Positions 32,104 to 42,283 of a stretch of 64,000 nt of DNA are shown piece after piece. This DNA is from JACRCT01 sp049841135 (lineage in GTDB: Bacteria; Myxococcota; Myxococcia; Myxococcales; UBA5297), in assembly GCA_049841135.1 (NCBI GenBank), contig JASGHK010000004.1:1860001-1924000 (forward strand), given 5' to 3'. The position numbers were made by a program, and so were the translations under genes. Under the pieces are notes generated by a model. The model did not search any database. It was not told the origin of the DNA and worked only from the letters and a program-made list of their open reading frames with translations. How positions within the stretch are numbered: position 1 is the stretch's first letter; each line of letters begins with the position of its first letter.

Positions 32104-33403
32104 TCAGCGCGCGGGCGCGCAGCGGCGAAGCCACCGTGTTCGGGTTCTCTCCCTCTCGGCCTCGCCCTGGGCCGCGGGAAGCAGCCCCTCCCAGTCGTCC
32201 CGCTGCACGCGCTCGCACCGCTCGCGCATCCACTCCGCGAACTGACAGAGGCCCTGGAGCTGGCCCGCCTCGACCCATTCGAATCCGGGCGTAAGCCTCG
32301 CGAGAGCCTGCGCCCGCGCCTGTTCGCCCTTGGCCTGCAGCAAGCAGGGCTGCGCCAATTGGCTGAAATCGGGGAAGGCGTCGTCGTCGGTCGATCCCAG
32401 CGCGTCGGATGAGAGGACTGGCCGCTGCAGCGCCTGTCGCCAGTGGGCGCGAGACTTCATCGGGAAGAGCACCAGCCCGAGCAGGACGACGACCGCGGCT
32501 GCGGAGACGACCGCCGCCGGAACCGACATGGTCGAGCGGCCGAAGCGCTTCATCGCCTCGGGCCTGACGGCGAAGCCCAGCACCAGGCCCGAGACGAAGC
32601 CGCCCGCGTGCGCCACGTTGTCGGCGTGGACGAAGAAGCCGAAGAGCAGCGTGTAGGCGCACCACTGCAGCATGCGGTTGCGGATGTCCCGGCCCAGCGT
32701 GGTCCCCTGGCGCTGGCCCCAGCCCGCCGCGATGCCGGTCAGCCCCATCAGCCCTCCGGAGGCGCCGGCCTGGACCCCCTCGAGGCCCATCGCCAGGCTC
32801 GCGAGATTGGCGAGGACGCCCGTGACCAGGAAGAAACCGGGCAGCGCCCAGCGCCCGTACAGGTCCTCGATCGTCGGGCCGACCTGCAGCAGCGCCAGGG
32901 TGTTGAAGGCCAGGTGCAGCAGGCCGATGTGCAGGAACGTCGCCGTCCCCAGCCGCCACGGCTCGGCCTCGAGGGCTTCGCGCCACAGCGCGCCGAAGCG
33001 CAGCAGGACGTCGCTGCCGAAGCCCTCGATGAAGCCGCGCAGGTCCGGTTCCTCGATCGACATGCGCAGATAGGCGAGCGCGAACGCCAGCGAGAGCAGC
33101 GTCGAGAAGGACCAGGCCACCGGCAGCGCCAGGCCCAGCCGGTACAGCCGGTCGGCCAGCTTCGAGCGCAGCGTGGCGCCGCAGCGCGGGCAGGCCTTCT
33201 CCTCGCGGTCGGCGACCGCGCCGCAGTGGGGGCAGGCCTTGTGCTCGTACGAGAAGCTCGGTGAGCTTGTCGCTCGCCACGACCTTGGCCTGGCCGGCCT
33301 CGGCCTTGAGCCGGAGCAGCTTCCAGCGCACGCGGACCGGGTTGAAGCCGAACGCCTCGGCCACCTTGACGACGAGCTCGATCCAGTCCACCGGTCCGGT
33401 CAT
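32104..33403 (-). CDS. Rhomboid-family intramembrane protease with N-terminal zinc ribbons (frame disrupted near 33256)
   Basis: About 433 residues. A short helical N-terminus is followed by two CxxC knuckles (ACPHCGAVAD...ACPRCGATL) and a six-helix rhomboid core: HIGLLHLAFN, GASGGLMGLTG with the catalytic Ser (about residue 214), and NVAHAGGFVSG with the catalytic His. A seventh helix and a 100-residue cytoplasmic tail follow. The first 49 codons join the rest after dropping a base at GAGCTTCTCG (expected GAGTTCTCG). It is divergent from a Ser/Thr kinase that begins with a similar zinc ribbon. Confidence 0.9.
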
Positions 33404-33476
33404 GGGCCGGGGATTCTCCCACGCCCGCAACGGCGCGGGCCATGCGATACTCGCGCCCGTTCGTGGGGAACCGCGC

Positions 33477-35793
33477 TTGGCCAAGGCTGAACTGCCAGAG
33501 ACCGTCGAGAAGCTGATGTGCCCGGCGTGCCGCCAGACCCTGGACGGCGCCCCCGATGCCTGCCCGAGGTGCGGCGGCGACCTGCGCGGCCTGGGCGCGA
33601 CCAACGACACGCTCTCCGGCTTCGACTCCGCGGCCCAGAAGCGCAAGACGGCATCGGGCGGCCAGGAGTGCATCACCAGCAGCCCCGAGCTGGGCCAGGT
33701 GATCGACGGGCGCTACAAGCTGCTCGACAAGCTGGGCGAGGGCGGCATGGGCGCGGTCTACAGGGCCGAGCACGTGCGCATGGGCAAGCTGGTGGCGCTC
33801 AAGCTCTTGCGGCCCGAGGTCGCGCTCGACCGCAACGCCCTCAAGCGCTTCAGCCAGGAAGCGCAGATCGTCTCCAAGCTGTCGCACTCCAACACCGTCT
33901 CGGTCTTCGACTTCGGCGAGCTGCCCGACCGCACCCTGTTCATGGCCATGGAGTACGTGCCGGGGCGCGATCTGGCGCACGTGCTCGCGGCCGAGGGCGC
34001 GCTCAACGAGCGGCGGGCGGTGACGGTGGGCATCCAGCTGCTGCGCTCGCTGGCCGAGGCGCACGACGCGGGCATCATCCACCGCGACGTCAAGCCGGCG
34101 AACGTGATGCTCTTGCGCACGCGCGAGGGCGACGACTTCGTCAAGGTCGTCGACTTCGGCATCGCCAAGCTGGCCGAGGCGCGGCGCTCGGCGGCGTCCG
34201 ACAAGAACAACACCGGGCGCGGCGACTTCGTGGGCACGCCCTTGTACATGAGCCCCGAGCAGGTCTCCGGCGACCCGCTCGACGCGCGCAGCGACCTGTA
34301 CAGCGCCGGCGCGCTGCTCTTCGAGCTGTTGACCGGCAAGCCGCCGTTCGACGGGCCGCAGCCGATGGCCATCGCCGCCAAGCACCTGAAGACGCCGGCC
34401 CCGAAGCTGCGCGAGTTCGCCCCGCACCTGAACCTCTCCGAGGCGGTCGAGGCGGTCGTCGACAAGGCGCTGGCCAAGAAGCCGCAGGACCGGTTCCAGA
34501 GCGCCGACGAGTTCCGCGCGGCGCTCGCCGCCACCCGCGACAGCATCAAGCTCCCCCAGCTGCACACCGGCTGGGACAAGGTCACCACCGGCGAGCTGGC
34601 CATCGCGCGGCGCTCCGACTTCGACGAGGTCGAGCGGCTGGAGCGGCGCATGCGCTGGGGGAAGATCGCCACCCCCATCCTCGCCCTCCTTCTGATCGGT
34701 GGCGCGGTCGCCGGCGGCTTCGCCTACCTGCGCGGCCAGAAGCCGGTGGAGGCGCCGCGCGGGCCTTCGACGGCGGAGATCGAGCCCAACGACGGGCCGC
34801 GCACGGCGACCCTCATCGCGCCGGGCACCGACGTCGCCGGGTACATCAAGCGCGCGACGCGCGAGCGGCCCGACGTGGACATCTTCGAGCTCGTGGTCCC
34901 CGGCCCCGAATCCGCTCTCGGCCCACGTCGCGGTGACCGGCGTGCCCAACGTCAACCTGGGCATCGAGCTGTTCAAGGGGCCCGACGACGACACCGACGA
35001 GAGCGGCGAGCGGCTCAAGAACCTGGCCCGCGTGGACGACCGCTTCCTGGGCGGCGGCGAGCGGATGACCGACCTCAAGCTCACTCCCGGCAAGTACCTG
35101 GTGCGGCTCTCCGACCGGCGGCGCGCGGACGAGGTCGCCGGCTCGCCGCGCGAGAACACGATGGACCCGTACACGCTGCGCGTGGACCTCTCGCCGCTCT
35201 CCCGGATGTTCGAGGAGGAGCCCGACAACCGGCTGGACCAGGCGATGCGGCTCTCCGCGGCGCGCTCGGTCTTCGGCCACGCGGGCGCCAAGGCCGAGGC
35301 GGGCCAGGTCAAGACGGCGGGCGGGCAGCTGGCGGCCGTCGACGGGCTGTGGAGCGACGACTACTACGAGCTGGTGCTCCCCAAGGGCGCGACGACCGGC
35401 TGCGCGCTGCTCTCGGGCGTCCACGGCGCCAAGCTCGAGCTGGCGGTCGTCTCCACCGAAGGCGCCAAGGCCTCGGCCGAGCACCTCGCCAAGCAGCTCC
35501 AGGACAAGCCGGTGCGTGTCGCCGCGGGCGAGGTGGACAAGAAGTGCGCCCGCGCCGCCGAGTCGATCGTGTTCCGCGTTTCGGTGGTCGAGGGCGAGAG
35601 CGCGGAGCGCTACGTGCTGGTGCCGCTCGACGACTCGGACGACGGCTTCGCCGGAGCGCTCTCGGCCTGCGACGAGCTGGTCAAGTCGGGCGAAGCGGAG
35701 ACCTGCAAGGCGCTCCTGAACAAGGGCATCGCCGCCCTGCGCGTCTCCAAGTCGGTGGAGGCAGCCAAGAAGCTGCTCTCGGAGCTGCCGTGA
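33477..35793 (+). CDS. Ser/Thr protein kinase with zinc ribbon, membrane helix and PPC-like extracytoplasmic domain (frame disrupted near 34910)
   Basis: About 772 residues. An N-terminal zinc ribbon (CPACRQTL...CPRCGG) precedes a Hanks-type kinase with glycine loop GEGGMGAVY, Lys in VALKLL, catalytic HRDVKPANV (about residue 203), DFGIAK and SPEQV. A transmembrane helix lies near residues 400-420, then a Pro-rich stretch and a pre-peptidase-C-like motif (AEIEPNDGPRTA...VDIFELVVPG) in the periplasm. CCCCGAATCCGCTC (34904-34917) needs one base fewer (GPDPLSAHVAVTG) to reach the frame that ends at 35793. The start is either TTG 33477 (GGGGA upstream) or ATG 33516. It overlaps the next gene by GTGA. 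Confidence 0.9.
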
Positions 35794-36515
35794 ACGAGCT
35801 GCTCTCGCTCGCGCACGTCCACCGCGTCACCACGCACCTGGGTGAACGGACCGTCGACCTCTTTGTCTTCGACCACCACCGCAGCGCCTTCCCGCTCTGG
35901 GCCCGCTTCGCGGCGGAGCGCGGACCGCTCACGCTGGTGACGCTCGACCGGCACATGGACCTCGAACGGCCGGCGAGCCCGCCGCCCGCCTACGCCAGCC
36001 CGCTCGAGGAGCTGGACGCGTACGCCCGCTGGAAGCTGTCGCCACGCAACGACGACCACGTGCTCGCGGCCCTGGACTGTGGAGCCCTGACCGACGCCGT
36101 GGTGCTCGCGCGCTCACACGCACCTACAGGGTTGGCCGGGCTGCACCTATATAAGGATGCGGGCGGGAGGTCTCACCGGGTGGAGGTCGCCCGGACAGTG
36201 GAGGATGCCGGCCCCGAGGCCCTGGCACTGGTCCGGTCCGCCGGGCGGATCGCGCTGGACGTCGACCTCGACTGCTTCACCACCTTGAGCGACGCGCACC
36301 TGGACGAGGTGGTGACCTGGGACGCGGAGCACATCGACGCGTTCCTGCGGCCGCCGGGTTCGGAAGATCTCTGGAGGCAGGTGCTGGCGAAGGTCTGCGT
36401 CGTGACCATCGCGCGGGAGCCCTACCACTGCGGCGGGCTCGAGCGTGGCGCCCGGCTCTGGGGCGAGTTCTCGCGCGTCTTCTTCGGCCGGCTGCTGGGC
36501 GTGCCTGCACCGTAG
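35790..36515 (+). CDS. UPF0489 family protein
   Basis: A 241-residue protein of the UPF0489 family, related to arginase/deacetylase-like folds. Conserved metal-type motifs are present: VFDHHRSAFPLW, LDRHMDLE and DVDLDCFT, with a late TIAREPYHCGG. The biochemical role is unknown. The GTG start at 35790 overlaps the stop codon of the kinase gene, which implies translational coupling. Confidence 0.82.
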   Translation: MNELLSLAHVHRVTTHLGERTVDLFVFDHHRSAFPLWARFAAERGPLTLVTLDRHMDLERPASPPPAYASPLEELDAYARWKLSPRNDDHVLAALDCGALTDAVVLARSHAPTGLAGLHLYKDAGGRSHRVEVARTVEDAGPEALALVRSAGRIALDVDLDCFTTLSDAHLDEVVTWDAEHIDAFLRPPGSEDLWRQVLAKVCVVTIAREPYHCGGLERGARLWGEFSRVFFGRLLGVPAP

Positions 36516-36900
36516 AGCTCGGTCGGTGAAGTCCAGGCAGCTCGTGGACGGAGTGGACTTGGGTGGACGAAGTGGACGGGGTGGACCCGTCAGCAGGCGA
36601 CTTCGAGGCCCTGAGAGGGGCGTCCAGCTCGCCCGAGCCATGCGCGGCGTGTTGAAGAAGTGCCCCACCCTGCCCTGGCGGTCGACGAGGACCGTGAATG
36701 GCCAGTGCAGGCGTCATGGCGAGCGAGCGTAGCAGACGCCTGCCCGCTCGGTATCCGGGCGTGCATGACCTGGTCGCCGACGGTGAAAGGCGCTTCCCAC
36801 GCAGCGCCGCGAGGTGCCGCTCTGTCGCCGGTCCGCGCACCATGCGTACGGCCTGGAAGCTGCAAAACCGGCCAGTCCGGGGTGTGGTGGAGGGCGCGTC
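36516..36900. other. Intergenic region with GTGGAC repeats and a possible coding relic
   Basis: Bases 36544-36588 are GTGGAC repeats like those at 29812-29857. On the minus strand a short open stretch around 36640-36710 reads HWPFTVLVDRQGRVGHFF, which looks protein-like, perhaps the end of a redoxin-type domain, but it has no plausible start or continuation. I see no intact gene here. Confidence 0.4.
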
Positions 36901-38427
36901 ATGGCGATTCGCGGGCGGGGGTGGTGGCTGGCGGGCTTCACGGCCGGGTGGGTGGCGGTCGCGGCGTGCAGCGGCTCCTCGAACAACGGCTCGGGCGACG
37001 GCGGCGTGCCGATCACTCCGGCTGACGCCTCCGCGCCCGACGCCACGGTCGACGTCGCCGACGCGGAGACACCTGGGGCAGACGCGAGCGCACCCGTCGA
37101 TGCGGCCGCCCCCGGCACGGACGCCGCCGTCGACTACTTCGGCAAGCCGGGCCCGTGGCCGACCGATGCGATGACGGCCTACCTGCAGTCGGAGGCCACC
37201 GAGATCATCGATGTGTCCACGGACGAGGCGCAGAACATCTGGGCCGTCAGCCGCAGCGCGCTCTACCTGCTGCAGCCCGGGCAGACGCAGTTCAAGAAGT
37301 TCACCGGAGCCGACGGGCTCCACCTGTCCAACGCGGAATCACCAGGGATTACAGCGGTTGCCGGCGGTGCGGCGGGCGAAGCGTTCGTCGGCTACCAAGG
37401 CACGGAGGTCCGGAACGCGCAGTTCGACGCCGACAAGGACAGGGGCAAGCTGGACCGCGTGCGCCTGAAAGCAGACGGGACGCTGCAGGTCACCTTCTTC
37501 GCCATCCGCAACAACGACGCGCTCAACCACATGGCCAAGGACTGCCAGCCCCTGCGCCTGCCGGACGGCGGCATCGACCCGAACGACACCGACTGGTCCT
37601 ACAGCGAAGACCGCACGGCGATGCGCATGGTCTACGACCACCTGTATCACCGCGGGTCGCTCTACGTGGGCTACCAGCACGGCGTCGGCCGCATCGACTC
37701 TGGCAAGCCAGACAAGCTGACCGGCCAGGAGTGGGCCGACCACGTCCACCCCCAGGTGATCAATGCCAACGGCACGCCGCGTCAGGGCGAGTGGCGCGCG
37801 TTGGCGCTCGACCCTTCGAACCGCGGCGGCAACACCGGTGTGCTGTGGATGGGCGGGCGTTGGACCGCCGGAGCGATCGACTGGACCCCCAGCCTTTTCG
37901 AGTGGACCAACAACAACTACGACTGCCCGCCGGAGTACCCGAAGCACAACCTCCTAGTGGCCTTCAGCAACTCTCGCGCGGGCGTCACCGACGTGCGCCC
38001 GGTCTTCAACGTCAATTCCGGCGACAGCATCTACCTCCACGGCATCGCCCCGCTGTCCGATGGCACGGTCTACTTCGCCAGCGGCCAAGGCTACGACTCG
38101 CAGTACGGCGGCCCCTTCGGCGTCGCGATGTGGCAGGGCGGCGCGAACTGGACCTACCTCTCGCCCGGAGGCGACCTCGGTCTGTCCAGCAGCGGCATCG
38201 TCGACATGCAGAGGGCCCCTGACGACACGATCCTCTTCGTCCTCGACGACGGCAGCCTCTGGCGCTGGAACCCGAACCCCAAGCCCAGAGGAGTGAACCT
38301 GGGCCGGATCACCGGCCTGCCCGCCGGCGCCACGCGAGTCTACGTGGACGCGATGACCGACCCGCCCGGCGTCTACGTCGCGACCTACAGGGGTTTCGCG
38401 CTCGTGCGGCTGCCAGCAAAGCCTTGA
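36901..38427 (+). CDS. Secreted propeller-type lipoprotein
   Basis: A 508-residue product. The signal peptide ends in a lipobox (VAVAAC, Cys about residue 22). A roughly 60-residue Asp/Ala-rich linker follows (repeats of ADASAPDA type), common in myxobacterial lipoproteins. The body resembles a beta-propeller: repeated I-W-A-V/V-Y-V-G-Y segments such as VSTDEAQNIWAVSRSALYLL and GSLYVGYQHGVGRID recall the two-component-regulator propeller repeat. GGAGG lies 5 nt before the ATG at 36901. Function is unknown; such surface propellers often bind carbohydrate or protein ligands. Confidence 0.82.
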   Translation: MAIRGRGWWLAGFTAGWVAVAACSGSSNNGSGDGGVPITPADASAPDATVDVADAETPGADASAPVDAAAPGTDAAVDYFGKPGPWPTDAMTAYLQSEATEIIDVSTDEAQNIWAVSRSALYLLQPGQTQFKKFTGADGLHLSNAESPGITAVAGGAAGEAFVGYQGTEVRNAQFDADKDRGKLDRVRLKADGTLQVTFFAIRNNDALNHMAKDCQPLRLPDGGIDPNDTDWSYSEDRTAMRMVYDHLYHRGSLYVGYQHGVGRIDSGKPDKLTGQEWADHVHPQVINANGTPRQGEWRALALDPSNRGGNTGVLWMGGRWTAGAIDWTPSLFEWTNNNYDCPPEYPKHNLLVAFSNSRAGVTDVRPVFNVNSGDSIYLHGIAPLSDGTVYFASGQGYDSQYGGPFGVAMWQGGANWTYLSPGGDLGLSSSGIVDMQRAPDDTILFVLDDGSLWRWNPNPKPRGVNLGRITGLPAGATRVYVDAMTDPPGVYVATYRGFALVRLPAKP

Positions 38428-38499
38428 GAAAGAGCTTGGCGCTGCCCCGACTCCCCGAGGGCCTTATCGTTTCGCAGGGGCTCGCAGGGAGGAAGGATT

Positions 38500-39314
38500 G
38501 TGAGGCTCGCAGGCAAGGTGGCGATCGTGACAGGGGCGAGCCGGGGCGTCGGCAAGGCCGTCGCCCTGGCGCTGGCGGCCGAAGGCTGCGACGTCGTGGC
38601 GGCGGCGAAGACCTCGGAGCCCGACCCTCGGCTGCCGGGGACCATCCACGACACCGCGCGCGAGATCGCCGCGCTCGGCCGGCGGTCGCTCGCCGCGCAG
38701 GTGGACGTCCGCGACGAGGCTCAGGTCGAGGCCATGGTCGCGCGGACGCTGGAGTCCTTCGGGCGCGTCGACGTGCTGGTGAACAACGCCGGAGCGCTCT
38801 TCTGGGCGGACGTCGCGCAGCTGCCGGTCAAGCGCTTCGACCTGGTGATGGACGTCAACGTGCGCGCCGCTTTCCTGTGCACGCACGCCGTGCTGCCGGC
38901 CATGCGTGAGCAGCGCTCGGGCTACGTGGTGACGATGTCGCCGCCGGTCTCGACCCGGCGCCTGGCAGGCAAGGGCCCGTACCTGGTCTCGAAGATGGGG
39001 ATGACGATGCTGGCGCTGGCGGTGGCCGAGGAGGAGAAGGCCCGCGGCATCGGCGCGGCGGCGCTCTGGCCGGTGACGCTCATCGAGAGCCAGGCGACCG
39101 AGCACTTCGGCATGGGCTCCCGCGAGCAGTGGCGCACCCCGCAGATCCCGCGGACGCCACCGTGGGCCTCGTCGCCAGCGAGAGGGAGCGCTTCTCAGGC
39201 CGCGCGCTCTACGACGAAGAAGTCCTCAGCGAGCTGGGCGTCAACGACTTCGCCCGCTATGCCTGCGTGCCTGGGGCCACCCCTCCGCCGCTCTGCCGGG
39301 AGATGGTCGAATGA
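38500..39314 (+). CDS. Short-chain dehydrogenase/reductase (frame disrupted near 39146)
   Basis: About 272 codons. The Rossmann motif TGASRGVGKAVAL, NNAG, the catalytic Ser in VVTMSPPVS and Y-L-V-S-K make a classical SDR, closest in pattern to hydroxysteroid-dehydrogenase-like short proteins. Cofactor and substrate are not determinable. After REQWRTPQI the frame changes: CAGATCCCGCG is one base short of a continuous ILADATVGLVASERERFSG, so this is a deletion next to CAGATC. The stop is TGA at 39312. The GTG start at 38500 has GGAGGAAGG upstream. Confidence 0.87.
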
Positions 39315-39362
39315 CCCCCAAGCCGCCGAACCTCGACTGCTTCCCGGGCCCAGAAAGAAAAA

Positions 39363-39387
39363 GGGCCCCGGAGGTCATCCGGGGCCC
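39363..39387 (-). terminator. Rho-independent terminator downstream of tRNA-Ala
   Basis: The 10-bp stem GGGCCCCGGA / TCCGGGGCCC with a 5-nt loop is followed on the minus strand by TTTTTCTTTCTG. It begins 4 nt beyond the tRNA 3' end. Confidence 0.9.
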
Positions 39388-39391
39388 AGCG

Positions 39392-39467
<76 letters not shown>

Positions 39468-39485
39468 ACGCTTGATGCGGGCCGT

Positions 39486-39514
39486 GAGGTAACTGATCCA
39501 GACGGAGCAGTCAA
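39486..39514 (-). promoter_or_regulatory. Promoter candidate for tRNA-Ala
   Basis: On the minus strand TTGACT (39514-39509), a 17-nt spacer and TACCTC (39491-39486). The -10 box is weak, but spacing and position (19 nt from the tRNA 5' end) fit. Confidence 0.4.
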
Positions 39515-39572
39515 GCGCGATTTCCGGAAGAGTGCATTTCGGCGAGCGCGGTGTCGAACTCGACCAACCCGT

Positions 39573-39601
39573 TTGACACCCCAAAACCGGGATGCCATAA
39601 C
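39573..39601 (+). promoter_or_regulatory. Sigma70-type promoter for the TPR gene
   Basis: A perfect -35 TTGACA (39573-39578), 17-nt spacer and CATAAC (39596-39601). The predicted start near 39608 leaves a leader of about 22 nt before the ATG at 39630. Confidence 0.55.
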
Positions 39602-39629
39602 CAGTCGAAATCTCACTCCAAAGAAGGCC

Positions 39630-42003
39630 ATGCCGAGCGCCTCGAAAAGCCCCCTGAGTCCTGCCGAGCTCGCGCAGCTCGAGCACGCCTTCGCCACCGA
39701 CCCCACGTCGGACGCCTACAAGCCCCTCGCCGAGGCGTACCTGGCGATGGGCCGGTTCATGGAAGCGATGGTCGTCTGCAAGAAGGGTGTGAAGGCGCAC
39801 CCCGAGACGATCACCGCCCGCGTCCTCCTCGCCAAGGTCTATGCCGAGCAGGGCAAGGACAAGAAGGCGCTCGAGGAGTTGCAGGGTGCCCTCCAGGTGG
39901 CCCCCAACGACCTGCCGGCGCTCAAGCTCTCCGGCTCCATCCTCTGCAAGTCGGGCGACATGGCGCAGGGTGCCGAGCACCTGAAGAAGGCCATCACTGC
40001 CGACCCGAAGGACCCGGAGACCGTCGAGCTCTGCAAGAAGTACGGCGTCGCCCTCCCGCAGGCCGAGCCGCCGCCCCCGCCGCCGCAGCCGGTGGTCGTC
40101 GCGCCGCCCCCCGTCCTTCAGCCCGCCCTCCAGAATCCGCACGCCGGCGTCGGAGCCGTCGCTCAGCCAGGCCTGCAGACCCCCGTTCCCCAGCAGGGCT
40201 TCCCGCAAGCCCCTCAGTCTTTCCAGCACCCGCAGGCCGCTCACCCGGCCCAGCCCCAGCAGCAGCGGCCGATGCCGGCCCAGCCGCAGGGCGGTCCGCC
40301 GCGCGTCTCGCGTCCCGCGCAGCAGCAACCCCGCCCGGTGCCCCGTCCCTCGCAGCCGTCCGTCACGGCCGAGGAGCTGGCGCGCAAGTTCCAGGACCCC
40401 GAGGAGAGCCTCGTCCGCAAGCAGAAGAGCTCGTCCAAGGGTCTGGTGGTCACGGTCGCCGTCATCCTCATCGGCGCGCTGGGTCTCGCCGGCTTCTTCT
40501 TCAAGCGCAAGCACGACGCTGAAGTGGCCGGCAAGATCGAGAAGTTGATGAACGTGATGCGGAACGAGATCCAGCACGACAGCTTCGCGGGCTACAAGAA
40601 GGCCTGCGAGGCGGGCACGACCATCGTCACCGATCTCGACCCCTCGCTCTACTCCGCGCACGCCTACCTGGCCTACGCCTACGCCATCCGCTGGGGCGAG
40701 CACGGCGAGGACGTCGCCGAGCGCGCCAAGGAGCACCTGGAGAAGGCCAAGGCCGCCAAGCAGGACCACTCGCACATCCAGGCGGCCGAGGCGTTCATCC
40801 AGTTCTTCGGCGGCGACACCCAGGGCGCCGAGAACATGCTCGCGGCGGCGGTCGAGGAGAACGAGAAGAACAAGAAGCAGTCGACGCTGCTGATGAGCGT
40901 CCTCGGCATCCTGCAGATGCACGGCGGCGACCTCGAGAAGGCCCAGAAGAACCTCAAGGCTGCTCAGACGCTGGCTCCGGCGGATCCGCGAATCAACGCG
41001 GCGCTGGGCAACGTGCTGCGCCGCCAGGGCAACGAGATGCAGGCCGCCAACTACTATGAGACGGCGCTGCGCTACGAGCGCGACCACGGTGAGGCCCAGC
41101 TCGGCGTCGCGCTGATGGCCATCGAGACCGGCAAGTGGGAGTACGCCGACAAGTACGTCAAGAAGCTGCTCGCCGCCGATCCCCCGCCCTCCCCCCGCCA
41201 GCTCGCCATGGCCCACATGGCCAACGCGATGGTGCTCGACGAGCAGAGCAAGGGCGCCGAGGCCGACAAGGAAGCGCTCCTCGCCGGCGAGATGGACCCG
41301 CGCAACCCCGAGGTCTTCATCCTCAAGGCGCGCCGCCTGACCCGCGCCGGCAAGATCGACGAGGCGATCGCCGCGGTCCGCGAGGCGCTCAAGCTCGACC
41401 CCAAGCGCGCCAGCTTCCGCGCCGAGCTTCGCCAAGCTCCTGATCTCCAAGCCGGGCGGCGCCAAGGATGCCGTCAAGGAGATGCAGGAGGCCGTGGCGA
41501 AGATGGGCGAGTCTCCCAAGCTCCTGACCCTGCTCGGCGACTGCCAGAAGGCGGCTGAAGAGCTCGACGGCGCGAAGACCAGCTACGAAAAGGCCGTGAG
41601 CATCGCCAAGGGCAACAAGTGGCCGGAAGCCACCCTGGCGCTCGGCTACATCGCCTGGGCCAAGAAGGACTACCAGAAGGCCACCGACCTGTTCGAGAAG
41701 GCCAAGAACGACTTCCTGCTCTCCAGCCGCAAGCAGGCCGAGTGCATCTGCGCGCAGGCCCAGATCCTCGAGGATCAGGAGAAGAAGAAGGAAGCCCTCG
41801 ACAAGTACAAGGCGGCCGCGGGTGTGGACCCCACCTACGGTCCGGTCTACTGGCGCCTCGCCAAGATGTTCTGGGCGGAGTCGGACAGGAAGAAGCGGGA
41901 GCAGGCGTTCGCCCTGTGCGACGAGTACCTCAAGTACGAGCCCAAGGGCACCAACGCCGGCGACTGCCAGAAGATCCTCACGGAGCGCCCGCCGCAGCGC
42001 TGA
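39630..42003 (+). CDS. Large TPR membrane protein (frame disrupted near 41427)
   Basis: About 790 residues. An N-terminal TPR block (residues 8-150) is followed by a Pro/Gln-rich linker (150-260), a transmembrane helix (LVVTVAVILIGALGLAGFFF, about 272-291) and ten or more TPRs outside or inside the membrane. It is a protein-interaction scaffold of unknown partner. The last 190 residues are in another frame: GAGCTTCGCC (41424-41433) has one base more than GAGTTCGCC, and correction gives FRAEFAKLLISKPGG. The start at 39630 follows AAGAAGG closely. A terminator and the rho promoter lie directly downstream. Confidence 0.88.
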
Positions 42004-42032
42004 ACCCCCGCTCGTTCAATCTCGCGCGGAAT

Positions 42033-42050
42033 GGGGGAGCACGCTCCCCC
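42033..42050 (+). terminator. Terminator of the TPR gene
   Basis: GGGGGAG / CTCCCCC with a CACG tetraloop, then GTTTCCCTT, 30 nt after the stop codon. Confidence 0.65.
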
Positions 42051-42057
42051 GTTTCCC

Positions 42058-42086
42058 TTGACTTGCAGGGACCCCGACTCTAAGGT
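42058..42086 (+). promoter_or_regulatory. Promoter candidate for rho
   Basis: TTGACT (42058-42063), 17-nt spacer, TAAGGT (42081-42086). It would give a leader of about 190 nt before the rho ATG at 42284. Long leaders are common in autoregulated rho genes. Confidence 0.5.
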
Positions 42087-42283
42087 TCACGCGTTTTTCG
42101 AAGTGCCCCGGCCGACCGGCTGGACCACCTCCTCAGTTTCCTCCCCCGTTTTCCGCTTCACCTGCCCCACCCAGGGCACATCCGCGTCGCCGTGCGTTCG
42201 ATCTTCAAGTCGCGAAGCACGCAACACGCGAATCCGACTCACCGACCCCCGCGGGGCGGGTCCATTCCGCACCGCAGGACTCT

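Noticed and set aside
36640..36710. Redoxin-like fragment on the minus strand
   Set aside because: Only about 20 protein-like residues, with no start, active site or continuation.
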